NCBI RefSeq assembly: GCF_007860105.1
Contig: NZ_SJPU01000002.1
Span: 270,837 to 334,836 of the forward strand
DNA length: 64,000 bases
DNA from: Allorhodopirellula heiligendammensis
GTDB lineage: Bacteria > Planctomycetota > Planctomycetia > Pirellulales > Pirellulaceae
Direction of reading: 5' to 3'
Within the stretch, counting starts at the first letter, position 1, and each line of letters starts with the position of its first letter. Of the stretch, positions 26,380-35,111 are shown piece after piece. The notes below the pieces were generated by a model. That model had not been told where the DNA came from. It ran no database searches and saw nothing but the letters and a program-made list of their open reading frames with translations. Position numbers and translations under genes: made by a program.

Positions 26380-28158
26380 ATGCCAATCCCTTCGCGATAT
26401 TCTGCTTTCTCGACTCACGCTCGCGCCCTCTGCGGAGCGGCGCTGCTGATGACTCTACCCGCCACTGCAGTTGCAGAGGATCAACCGAGCACGGTGGATC
26501 GCGTGCTCGATGTGATCAAAGACACGATTGAACCCGCCGCTGACGAGTCCCCGTCATTAGAAATCGTCGACAGAATGCGGCAGATGCAGTCCCAGGCAAT
26601 CAAAGAGCAAACCGCCACTTGGGGACGCTGGGGGAATCGGCCGAACAAGTTCAGCAGTTGGACCAATCACAGCAACCGTTTGGTGCCGCTCTACACCTTC
26701 GGAATGACACTCTCGCCGTTGCGCGAACGAGGCAGTTTTTATTCAAATGCAGACCGGATGGAACAGCACTTCGGTGCTGTCCCCGCCGGAACGCTCAACC
26801 CAAATGCTACCTATCACGATCAAATTGATGTCTACGAGTTGCAGCAGATGGCGTTCGAAGAGGGTAAAAAGCACATCATCTTGATGGTCTTCGACGGTAC
26901 CGATTGGCCGACGACCCGCGCTGCGGCGACGTACCACAACCGCGCCGACCACTATGACAGCGGTCGGGGCCGTGGATTGTCATTTCAGGACTATCGCGGT
27001 GTGGAGACCGACTTCGCGTTTGTCGGCACAACGCCACGCTTGGAGGGCGGCAAAATCGACGTGAACGCCCAAACCGTCGACGGCGGTGAGAATCCGGTCT
27101 CGGGCGGTTTCGATCCCACGTTCGCAGGCCCCATGCCCTGGCAAGAACGATCTCTGAGCGGATACCCGATCGGCAAAGATCGTCAGCAGCCCCACACCGT
27201 GACGGATTCGGCAGCGTCGGCAACCAGCCTGATGGCAGGCATCAAAACTTATAACGCAGCGATCAATGTCGCCGTCGATGGCTCACAGTGCGTGCCAATC
27301 GGGCGTCAACTGCAGCAACAGGGATTTCGCGTCGGCGTGGTGACGAGCGTTCCCGTTAGTCATGCGACCCCCGCCTCGGCCTACGCCAACAACGTGCATC
27401 GCGGGGACTACCAAGACATCGGGCGTGATCTCGTCGGCCGACCGTCAATTTCACATCGTCAGGAACCGTTGCCGGGCGTCGATGTGCTCATCGGTGGCGG
27501 CTGGGGCGAAGGGGTCGGCAAGGACGGCACCCAGGGTGAGGATTTCCTTGAAGGCAATAAATATTTGCATGAGTCCGACCTTCGTGCGGTTGCGTTGAAA
27601 CCAGGTGAGACGGATCCTCACCGTCGTAAATACGTCGTTGCCGAGCGAACGCCTGGCCAGGATGGTCATCGGGTACTCGCGGCAGCAGCGGAACGCGCCA
27701 TTGCCAGTGGCGACCGCTTGCTGGGGTATTTTGGAACGCGCGGAGGACATCTGCCGTTTCAAACGGCCGACGGCAATTTCAATCCGACCTTCGACGTCAA
27801 AGGTACCGAGCGTTACACCGGAGAAGATCTAGCTGAAAACCCCACGCTCGCCGACATGACGGAAGTGGCACTGAAGGTACTCTCAGCACCCGTGCCCCCG
27901 AACGATGACGAACAGACGATTCCGCCGTTTTGGTTGCTCGTTGAAGCGGGAGACGTCGATTGGGCGAACCACGCCAATAACCTCGACAACAGCATTGGAG
28001 CGGTGCTCAGTGGTGCTGCTGCCTTCAGCAAAATCACACAGTGGGCCGAGGAACACGATGCCTGGGATGATACCGTCGTCTTAGTCACCAGCGATCACGG
28101 GCATTTTCTCGTGCTCGAAGATCTCCAGGCAATCGCGGATGCCGCTCGCAGTGAGTGA
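26380..28158 (+). CDS. Alkaline phosphatase family protein (PhoA-like)
   Basis: 592 aa from the ATG at 26380, where a signal peptide begins (ending Ala-Thr-Ala-Val-Ala-Glu). Motifs follow E. coli PhoA: IILMVFDGTDW with a metal-binding Asp, TVTDSAASATSLMAG with nucleophile Ser277, LLVEAGDVDWANHANN and VVLVTSDHGHF. It hydrolyses phosphate monoesters in the periplasm or at the surface, with zinc and magnesium. It is longer than PhoA (about 470), with extra N-terminal and loop segments. It is probably phosphate-regulated, but I could not identify a Pho box. Confidence 0.9.
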   Translation: MPIPSRYSAFSTHARALCGAALLMTLPATAVAEDQPSTVDRVLDVIKDTIEPAADESPSLEIVDRMRQMQSQAIKEQTATWGRWGNRPNKFSSWTNHSNRLVPLYTFGMTLSPLRERGSFYSNADRMEQHFGAVPAGTLNPNATYHDQIDVYELQQMAFEEGKKHIILMVFDGTDWPTTRAAATYHNRADHYDSGRGRGLSFQDYRGVETDFAFVGTTPRLEGGKIDVNAQTVDGGENPVSGGFDPTFAGPMPWQERSLSGYPIGKDRQQPHTVTDSAASATSLMAGIKTYNAAINVAVDGSQCVPIGRQLQQQGFRVGVVTSVPVSHATPASAYANNVHRGDYQDIGRDLVGRPSISHRQEPLPGVDVLIGGGWGEGVGKDGTQGEDFLEGNKYLHESDLRAVALKPGETDPHRRKYVVAERTPGQDGHRVLAAAAERAIASGDRLLGYFGTRGGHLPFQTADGNFNPTFDVKGTERYTGEDLAENPTLADMTEVALKVLSAPVPPNDDEQTIPPFWLLVEAGDVDWANHANNLDNSIGAVLSGAAAFSKITQWAEEHDAWDDTVVLVTSDHGHFLVLEDLQAIADAARSE

Positions 28159-28193
28159 TTCCTTTGATTTGTAGGCCTTTTGCTTGATAAGCC

Positions 28194-28976
28194 ATGCAAC
28201 ATCTTGAATTGAAAACAGACGGAACGATCGCATGGTTGGTGATGGGACGCGCCGACAAGCACGCTGCCTTGAACCCACGATTGATGTTGGATATTAGCGA
28301 TGGACTCGATGAGGTCCATCAGGATCGACGCATCCGCGCGGTCGTGCTCTGCTCCGAGGGCTCGAGTTTCTGCAGTGGGGTCGATCTTTCTGTGCTGCAA
28401 GCAATTCGTGAGTTGCCGGAGCAGGAACAGCTACAGCAGTGGTTCGAATACTGGCGGCAGCTCGCGGAGGTCTGCGAGATGCTGCTGCGATTTCCCAAGC
28501 CAATCATTGCGGCAGTCGATGGTCCGGCCATTGGAGCAGGATTCGCCCTCACACTCGCTTGCGATTTGATCGTGGCCTCGGAGCGGGCGAGTTTTTCCGC
28601 TGGGGCAGTCCAACGCGGCCTGGTCGGCGGGATCACCGCAGCACTGCTCTCATTTCGGCTCGGCACGGCACTGGCAGCACGCATGAGTTTAACCGGACGC
28701 CCATTGACAGCGATCCAAGCCGAGCAGGCTGGACTGTTGTGTCAGCAGCCGGTGTCGGCCGACGAAATCGACGAAGTTGCCATCCACTGGGCCAATCAGA
28801 CTGCTCGCGGTTTTCCGCAAGCCGTTCAGGCGACCAAGCGGTTGATTAATGAGAGCATCGGTGAGACCATGCTCTCTCAACTCGCTGCCGCCGCTGCCGA
28901 TTCTGCGACAGCATGCACCACCGAAGCCGCGGGTGAAGGCATTGATGCATTCCTGAAAAAATCTAGAAACGAATGA
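28194..28976 (+). CDS. Enoyl-CoA hydratase/isomerase (crotonase) fold protein, catalytic Glu pair absent
   Basis: 260 aa, crotonase fold: SSFCSGVDLS (oxyanion hole) and AVDGPAIGAGFALTLACDLIVASE. In hydratases two glutamates act as acid/base. Here the corresponding positions appear to be Ala (GAGFALTLACD where GGGCEL is usual; FSAGAVQRGL where FGxPEVxLG is usual). It may therefore be an isomerase or other crotonase, or non-hydratase. It overlaps the following lipoprotein gene by ATGA, an unexpected partner. Confidence 0.82.
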   Translation: MQHLELKTDGTIAWLVMGRADKHAALNPRLMLDISDGLDEVHQDRRIRAVVLCSEGSSFCSGVDLSVLQAIRELPEQEQLQQWFEYWRQLAEVCEMLLRFPKPIIAAVDGPAIGAGFALTLACDLIVASERASFSAGAVQRGLVGGITAALLSFRLGTALAARMSLTGRPLTAIQAEQAGLLCQQPVSADEIDEVAIHWANQTARGFPQAVQATKRLINESIGETMLSQLAAAAADSATACTTEAAGEGIDAFLKKSRNE

Positions 28977-30100
28977 TCCAAATCGGAAAATCCTGGCGGC
29001 GGTGTGCCGTGATCGCGGGAGTCTGGGGCGTAACCCTATGCGGCGTAGCTTCGCTGAGTGGCTGCAAACCAACGAGCGAAGGCGAAGTCGCCGTGTACTG
29101 CCGTCTCGACGAAGAATATGCCTATCCGATCTTGGATGCCTTCGAGCGTTCGGTCGACTATGAAACCAGTGTGGTGGCCGACTTCGATTATGCTCCGACC
29201 CGATCCCCATCGCAAAACTCTGCAGATCAAAACTCAGTAGTGTCGGCGGATACAAACAGCGGTCCCAGGGACGGGTTATTCCAACTGATTTTGGCAGAGC
29301 GCAAATCGCCGCAATGCGATGTCTTCTGGGATAATGAAATATTGCAGACAATCAGGCTGCAGAAGCTTGGTCTGCTACAGCCACACGACTGGTCGGTTCC
29401 CGCCGATTGGCCGACTGACTTGATCGCTGCCGATGGTACTTGGTGTGGGTTTGCTGCCAACGCTCGGGTATTGTTGGTGAACACGGATCTGCTCAACGAT
29501 CCCACGGAGTATCCTCAGAGCGTGTTGGAACTGGGTGAGTCGAAGTGGAAAGATCGAGCAGCGATGTCGTCCCCGTTGTCGGGTTCCAACGCGACACATT
29601 GGGCTGTGCTACGCCAACATCTCGGAAGTGCGTCCACGCTCGATCAACTCGAGACCATCGCCCGCAACGCTTTGATTTTACCGAGCAACCAGCAGGTCGC
29701 GCGAGCCGTCTCGGCGGGCCAAGTTGCCTGGGGGCTGACCGACTCCAGCCACGTAATGATCGAACAGGAACTGGGATATCCCGTAGCCGTCGTGTTCCCT
29801 GACCAGCAGCCCTCGCAGCTAGGCACACTCCGCATCCCCAACACGCTCGCCATCCTCAAGGGAACGCCCGATCCTGTCGCCGCGAGCCAGTTTGTGAACT
29901 ACTTGATGACGCCCGAAATGGAAGATCGCTTGGCAATGGGACCGACCAGTCAAATGCCGATCAGCAAGCAGAGCAAGTTTCCTCCCGCGGTGCTGCCCGA
30001 TCACGCCGTGCGTTGGATGCGAGTGAATTTCGAGGAAGCCGCCGAAGGTTGGGATGAGTGGGTAGCGGACGTGAACGCGATTTTCTCGCCAGTGAACTGA
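28973..30100 (+). CDS. Extracellular solute-binding lipoprotein (family 1, Fe(III)-type)
   Basis: 375 aa. The signal peptide ends in a lipobox ASLSGC with Cys31. The mature part begins VAVYCRLDEEYAYPILDAFE and has CDVFWDNEI, GFAANARVLLVNTD and WAVLRQHLG, typical of periplasmic ferric-ion or polyamine-type binding proteins. Such proteins normally deliver substrate to an ABC permease, but no permease or ATPase gene is adjacent. It is coupled to the crotonase-like gene by a 4-base overlap. The ligand is unknown. Confidence 0.85.
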   Translation: MIQIGKSWRRCAVIAGVWGVTLCGVASLSGCKPTSEGEVAVYCRLDEEYAYPILDAFERSVDYETSVVADFDYAPTRSPSQNSADQNSVVSADTNSGPRDGLFQLILAERKSPQCDVFWDNEILQTIRLQKLGLLQPHDWSVPADWPTDLIAADGTWCGFAANARVLLVNTDLLNDPTEYPQSVLELGESKWKDRAAMSSPLSGSNATHWAVLRQHLGSASTLDQLETIARNALILPSNQQVARAVSAGQVAWGLTDSSHVMIEQELGYPVAVVFPDQQPSQLGTLRIPNTLAILKGTPDPVAASQFVNYLMTPEMEDRLAMGPTSQMPISKQSKFPPAVLPDHAVRWMRVNFEEAAEGWDEWVADVNAIFSPVN

Positions 30101-30288
30101 GTAGATTTGAGCCGCTTTTCGCGACTTAATTTCGAACGGTAAGCGAATCCGCGTTGGCCGTAGATGCGGGCGATTTCGTCGACCTAGGCTGCCATGGAAA
30201 TTAGCGGTCTGTCCCCAGCCTGCGCAGCGTGAGAGTACAATGAGTGCTCGTGTTGCCTACCTTTTTTCCCACCTTCAACACCCGCCTC

Positions 30289-31626
30289 ATGATGCCTATC
30301 CAACAACGTAACAGTCTTTCACGTCGTAACTTTCTCCAATCTTCTGGCGCTGCAACCGCTGCTGCTCTCTCAGCAGGAGTGTGGAGCAGTCGCTCGATCG
30401 CTGCATCAAATTCCGCGAACGAAAAGCTGAATATTGCCTGCATCGGTACCGCCAACCGCGCCCTGGCGGATATCGATGGCGTGACGAGCGAGTCCATCGT
30501 CGCTCTGTGTGATGTCGATAGCCGCTACCTCGGCGTGCAGTCCAAGCGGTTCCCAGATGCCAAAACCTACGTGGACTATCGCGAGATGCTCGAGAGCAAC
30601 AAAGGGTATGTCGATGCGGTGGTGATCGGCCTGACCGATCATCATCACGCTCCCGCGACGATCCGTGCGATCGAAAATCAAATGCACGTGTACTGCGAAA
30701 AACCGCTGACACACACCGTGGAGGAAGCCCGGATTGTTACCGAGGCTGCACGGGCTGCTGGAGTGGCGACCCAAATGGGAACGCAGATCCACGCCACGGA
30801 CAACTATCGCCGGGTCGTCGAGGTGATCCGCAGCGGCGCCATCGGTGATGTCAACGAGGTTCATGTTTGGGTCGGCAAGGGCTGGGGCGCTGAAGGCTTA
30901 CCGGCTGGCAGCGACACGCCCCCCGAATACTTGGATTGGGATCTATGGCTCGGCCCCGCTCCGCAGCGACCGTTCCTAGACGGCCAGTATCACCCCGCCC
31001 AGTGGCGCCGCTGGTGGGCGTTTGGACAGGGGACATTGGGCGACATGGCGTGCCATTACATGGATCTGCCCTTTTGGGCATTGGGGCTGACATCTCCGAC
31101 CCGCGTCGCAGCGGCAGGCCCACCGGTCGATGCCGAAGCCTGCCCGCTGGGGCTCAAGGTGAACTATGATTTCCCCGCAGTCGACGGTCGCGGTCCGGTG
31201 AAGTTGACATGGTACGACGGAAATTTAACACCGCGAACCGTCAGCGATATCAAAGTCCCCGGCTCTGGGGTGATGTTTGTCGGTAGCGAAGGCAAGATGT
31301 TCGCCGACTACGGAGGGTACAAACTTTACCCTGAAGAGAAATACGCGTCCTTCACCCCGCCCCCCAAATCGATTCCAACTTCGATTGGTCATCATGCTGA
31401 ATGGATCCGCGCCTGTAAATCGGGTGAGCCTACGACCTGCAATTTTGACTACGCAGGGCCATTGACTGAAGCGGTACTGCTTGGAAACGTCGCGTTCCGT
31501 TCAGGTCGACCGATCCAGTGGGATGCGAAAAACCTGCGTGTGACGGGCAACGAACAGGCGACCGCGTTGCTCAGCAAAGAGTATCGTGCGGGCTGGGAAG
31601 TCCGTGCGCTCGAATCCGTCGGGTGA
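30289..31626 (+). CDS. TAT-exported Gfo/Idh/MocA family oxidoreductase
   Basis: About 445 aa from tandem ATGs at 30289/30292; the frame stays open upstream without a ribosome-binding site. A twin-arginine signal (SLSRRNFLQSSGAATAAALSAG) is followed by a Rossmann NAD(P) domain (LNIACIGTANRAL), the EKPLTHTVEEAR motif and a C-terminal beta-sheet domain with QWRRWWAFGQGTLGDMACHYMDL. Exported members of this family are abundant in planctomycetes and are presumed to act on sugars or cyclitols. The substrate is not predictable. Confidence 0.9.
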   Translation: MMPIQQRNSLSRRNFLQSSGAATAAALSAGVWSSRSIAASNSANEKLNIACIGTANRALADIDGVTSESIVALCDVDSRYLGVQSKRFPDAKTYVDYREMLESNKGYVDAVVIGLTDHHHAPATIRAIENQMHVYCEKPLTHTVEEARIVTEAARAAGVATQMGTQIHATDNYRRVVEVIRSGAIGDVNEVHVWVGKGWGAEGLPAGSDTPPEYLDWDLWLGPAPQRPFLDGQYHPAQWRRWWAFGQGTLGDMACHYMDLPFWALGLTSPTRVAAAGPPVDAEACPLGLKVNYDFPAVDGRGPVKLTWYDGNLTPRTVSDIKVPGSGVMFVGSEGKMFADYGGYKLYPEEKYASFTPPPKSIPTSIGHHAEWIRACKSGEPTTCNFDYAGPLTEAVLLGNVAFRSGRPIQWDAKNLRVTGNEQATALLSKEYRAGWEVRALESVG

Positions 31627-31862
31627 GCTTGATCGCGACTCCAAAGGCACGCGGTTCCATCGTAGCTTGACCTTTACAGCAGCTCGATCCGGCGAATTTA
31701 ACGTTGGATCTCTCGCTCAGGAGGGTAGTTTGACGACTTTCCTCCCCGAGCGTGGGGTGATGTTAATTCCACCGAGCTGACTTTCTCCCTTGTGGTGGCT
31801 GCCCAGGCATTGGTAGGTACGAACGGCTTTGCCATTCCGCCCCTGTATTTCGGAGGGAACGG

Positions 31863-33419
31863 ATGGCTGGGCGAAGTTACTTTCCGCTTACAAGGAACCG
31901 CTCGGCGATGTCCGATCTTGTTGCCACAGCTTCAGCACTGCACCGTACATGGTTTATGACAGCCATGTTCTGTCTCGTCAGCTCGACTGCGGTTGGGCAG
32001 ATGGGCGGCGGAATGGGCGGAGGCATGGGTGGAGGCGGCGGTGCACCCGCACCGGCCGGTCCCACCAAAGCAAAATGGGCCGAGCATATCCATGCTCAAG
32101 CCGGGATGACATTCCGTCGCGAAACCGGCGATTCCATCGTCGGAGCCGTTCGCATCATCGGTAATCGCAACGTTGCCACCGAGACCATCTATAAACAATT
32201 GCAGACTCGCAAAGGGCGCTTCTTCGACAGTGAAACCGTGCTTACAGACGTTCGGCATCTCAATGACATGGGATCCTTTGATCACGTTTCATACGATGTC
32301 AAACCCGTCGGCCCGGACACGCCGCTCGATGAATCCGAAGAGCCACTGCAAGCCCCGGGGGCTCCCCAAACGCCGAGCGTGATCGTGACGTTTCGCGTGC
32401 ACGAGCGACCGATGGTGACCAAGGTCATCTTTCATGGCAATCACGGCTTGGACGACCGCGCACTCAACGGCCGAGTGGGTGTTTCAGTTGGAGATCCCCT
32501 GAGCGAATTCTCGGTCGAATCGGGCCGCCGGCGGCTGATCGATTACTACCTGGAAGAGGGATTCAATCAAGCGTCGATCGAGGCTGGAATTGCCCAAGTA
32601 CAAGGCAACAGCCCCGGCTCCCTCAATATGGATGGTCTGCCCCCAGGCACCGTGGTCTTCCGCATCAATGAAGGTCCACTCGAACGTATTGCTGACATCC
32701 AGATCGAAGGCAGCACGATTGTCAGTGAGGCGAGACTTAAAAAAATCATTCAGAGTCGCGGCCCCATGCTGGGCTTTTTAACCTACATCGGTAACCAAGC
32801 GGATTTAAAAAAGATTGACGGCGACGTGGATCAACTCTCGTCCTACTACCACACACTTGGATACTTGACCGCGACGGTCGGCCGCCGGTTTGACTACGAC
32901 GAAACTGGAAAGTGGATGACGCTGGTATTCGTCGTCAATGAAGGGCCACGCTTCACGATTGGTGACATTCAAATCGTTGGCAATCAATACATCACCGAAG
33001 AGTCCTTGCGGTCTCGTCTGGCGTTGCACGCGGGAGACATGTTTGACGGCACGGTATTACGCCGCGATGTTGGTGAGCTCGTCTACGGTTACGGGGAACT
33101 TGGGTTCATTTACGCAGAAGTCAAACCGAAGACCATCATGCGCGACGAGAACGGTGTCGCAGATATTGTGTATGAAATCACAGAGGGTGATCGCTGGAAG
33201 ATCGGGCGTATTCTTGTCAACATTGATGGGGAGCCCCACCTGATGCGTGAAACCACCATGCTGAACCTGGTCGATATGCGTGAGGGTGATTTTATCGACC
33301 GGCGGATGTTGGAGATGAGCCGTCGCCGGATCGAACGAAGCCAATTGCTTGAAACGAACCCAGCGGTCGCAGAAGCACCAGATATTAAAGTTGTGCCGCG
33401 AGAGGATTTGCTGCGATGA
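31863..33419 (+). CDS. POTRA-only Omp85/BamA-like protein (five POTRA domains, no barrel)
   Basis: 518 aa from the ATG at 31863, which has GGAGG six bases upstream; a second Met at 31908 gives a shorter signal peptide. After the signal peptide (ending VGQ) and a Gly/Met-rich patch come five POTRA-like repeats, at about residues 90-180, 181-275, 276-360, 361-440 and 441-510. Each has a beta-alpha-alpha-beta-beta pattern with VRIIGNRNVATETI, VIFHGNHGLDDRAL, IQIEGSTIVSE, IQIVGNQYITEESL and IGRILVNIDGEP. BamA carries its five POTRAs and barrel on one chain; here the chain stops after POTRA 5. It overlaps the barrel gene by ATGA. Confidence 0.85.
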   Translation: MAGRSYFPLTRNRSAMSDLVATASALHRTWFMTAMFCLVSSTAVGQMGGGMGGGMGGGGGAPAPAGPTKAKWAEHIHAQAGMTFRRETGDSIVGAVRIIGNRNVATETIYKQLQTRKGRFFDSETVLTDVRHLNDMGSFDHVSYDVKPVGPDTPLDESEEPLQAPGAPQTPSVIVTFRVHERPMVTKVIFHGNHGLDDRALNGRVGVSVGDPLSEFSVESGRRRLIDYYLEEGFNQASIEAGIAQVQGNSPGSLNMDGLPPGTVVFRINEGPLERIADIQIEGSTIVSEARLKKIIQSRGPMLGFLTYIGNQADLKKIDGDVDQLSSYYHTLGYLTATVGRRFDYDETGKWMTLVFVVNEGPRFTIGDIQIVGNQYITEESLRSRLALHAGDMFDGTVLRRDVGELVYGYGELGFIYAEVKPKTIMRDENGVADIVYEITEGDRWKIGRILVNIDGEPHLMRETTMLNLVDMREGDFIDRRMLEMSRRRIERSQLLETNPAVAEAPDIKVVPREDLLR

Positions 33420-35014
33420 TCCACGACATGACCTCCTTCACTAAGACAAACATCGTGAAACGCACTGCCATCTGCTTTGCCGTGGGACTCGGGTTAGCGA
33501 GCGAACTCCTCTCGCCCGCTACGATCCTTGCTCAACAGCCGTACTCGCCTCCCTCTGCGTATTCCGTACCCTCGTCGACGCCACCCGCAACGGCGACCTA
33601 CGGTGGACAACCCTATAGCGGCCAACAATACGGCGCTCAACCATATAATGGGCAACCCACCAACGCTCAGCCCTACCCAAATCAAACCTATGGCGGGAAT
33701 GGCTATAGCAACCCCAGCACGTCGACACCTCCCAGCCTTAGTGGACCAGGATACGCACCCCAAACCTATTCAGGAGCACCGACAACGCAGCCTCCTATGA
33801 ATACCAATGCCTATGGCAGCAATACGTACACGCCACCGCCGGCATTGCCTCCCGAGTTCACATCGCCGCCGTCATCTTTCGGGCCGGTCGCTCCTTATCC
33901 TCCGCTCGTGACGGGTCCCGAGGTTCGCGAAGCAGATCTGATTATTCAAGGGTACCCGGCGCGCACCGGTCGCGTGATGTTTGGAGGTGCCGTCAACAGT
34001 AGTGCGGGCGTCACTGGGCAAATCACCGTGGACGAACGCAACTTTGACATCTCGCGGTGGCCAACTTCCTTTCAAGATCTATTCAGTGGCACGGCTTTCC
34101 GAGGAGCGGGGCAGACGTTCCGACTCGAAGCGGTCCCCGGCAGTCAGTACCAGCGATACACCGTTCAATTCGCCGATCCCAATCTGCTCGGGTATCTCCC
34201 TATCAGTATGTCGGTGAGCGGATTCTACTACGACCGACGATTTGATGATTGGGACGAAGGGCGTTTAGGCGGCAAACTATCCTTTGGCTACCGCGTCACG
34301 CCTGACCTCTCGATCTCGGCGGGCCTCTCCGGTCAGAACGTTAATATTTCAAACGCCAGTGACCCTACCTTGCCACAATTGGCCGAGGTCCTCGGTGACA
34401 ATGCCATGTACAGCGGTTTGTTCTCGCTCATTCACGATACTCGCAATAGCCCATTGCTACCTAGCGAGGGACACTACATCAGCGCGAGCTATGAGCAAGC
34501 CTTCGGGGACTTTGACTACGGTAAATTCGAAGGAGAATATCGCAAGTATTGGAAGGTGCGGGAACGAGCTGACGGGTCAGGCCAGCAAATTGTGAAATTC
34601 ATCACGCAGGTTGGTTTCAGTGGCAGCGACACGCCGATCTTCGATAACTTTTTTGCGGGTGGTTACGCCACCCTTCGCGGTTTCCGATTCCGTGGAGCCT
34701 CGCCCGCCGTCCCGAGCGCCAATGGTCTGGTGCAAGTGGGGGGGCGATTCCAATGGCTTAACTCCCTTGAGTATATGTTCCCACTGACTGCTGACGATGC
34801 CTTTCGGGCGGTGACGTTTGTAGACTTTGGTACGGTGGAAACCGACATTGCCATCCATGAAGATAACTTCCGTGTGGCACCTGGCGTGGGACTCCGAGTC
34901 GCGATCCCCATGTTGGGACCAGCACCTTTGGCATTCGATTTTGCATTCCCAGTCATGAGCGCAGAATACGACGACGAACAGGTGTTTAGCTTCTACATGA
35001 GCGCGGCACGTTAA
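33416..35014 (+). CDS. Omp85/BamA-type outer-membrane beta-barrel without POTRA domains
   Basis: 532 aa with its own signal peptide (to about residue 40, ILAQQ). A Pro/Gln/Tyr/Gly-rich linker (about 41-165) follows, then a barrel domain (about 175-532) with ITVDERNFDISRWP, FGYRVTPDLSISAG and FFAGGYATLRGFRFRG, the last containing the Arg-Gly-Phe of barrel strand/loop 6 that defines Omp85 proteins. The C-terminus ends Ser-Ala-Ala-Arg instead of an aromatic residue. It presumably pairs with the POTRA protein encoded just upstream to insert outer-membrane proteins. Confidence 0.87.
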   Translation: MIHDMTSFTKTNIVKRTAICFAVGLGLASELLSPATILAQQPYSPPSAYSVPSSTPPATATYGGQPYSGQQYGAQPYNGQPTNAQPYPNQTYGGNGYSNPSTSTPPSLSGPGYAPQTYSGAPTTQPPMNTNAYGSNTYTPPPALPPEFTSPPSSFGPVAPYPPLVTGPEVREADLIIQGYPARTGRVMFGGAVNSSAGVTGQITVDERNFDISRWPTSFQDLFSGTAFRGAGQTFRLEAVPGSQYQRYTVQFADPNLLGYLPISMSVSGFYYDRRFDDWDEGRLGGKLSFGYRVTPDLSISAGLSGQNVNISNASDPTLPQLAEVLGDNAMYSGLFSLIHDTRNSPLLPSEGHYISASYEQAFGDFDYGKFEGEYRKYWKVRERADGSGQQIVKFITQVGFSGSDTPIFDNFFAGGYATLRGFRFRGASPAVPSANGLVQVGGRFQWLNSLEYMFPLTADDAFRAVTFVDFGTVETDIAIHEDNFRVAPGVGLRVAIPMLGPAPLAFDFAFPVMSAEYDDEQVFSFYMSAAR

Positions 35015-35111
35015 GAACCTTCCTAAAAAGGGGCTGAATTCTTTCGACAGCGTGGCTACAATGCAAATTCCTTGGTGAATTTCATTCTTCTCGACTGGTT
35101 CGGATACGCTC

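Noticed and set aside
33400-33430. Frameshift as the cause of the POTRA/barrel split
   Set aside because: The second gene has its own signal peptide and a 120-residue linker, which a simple frameshift would not create.
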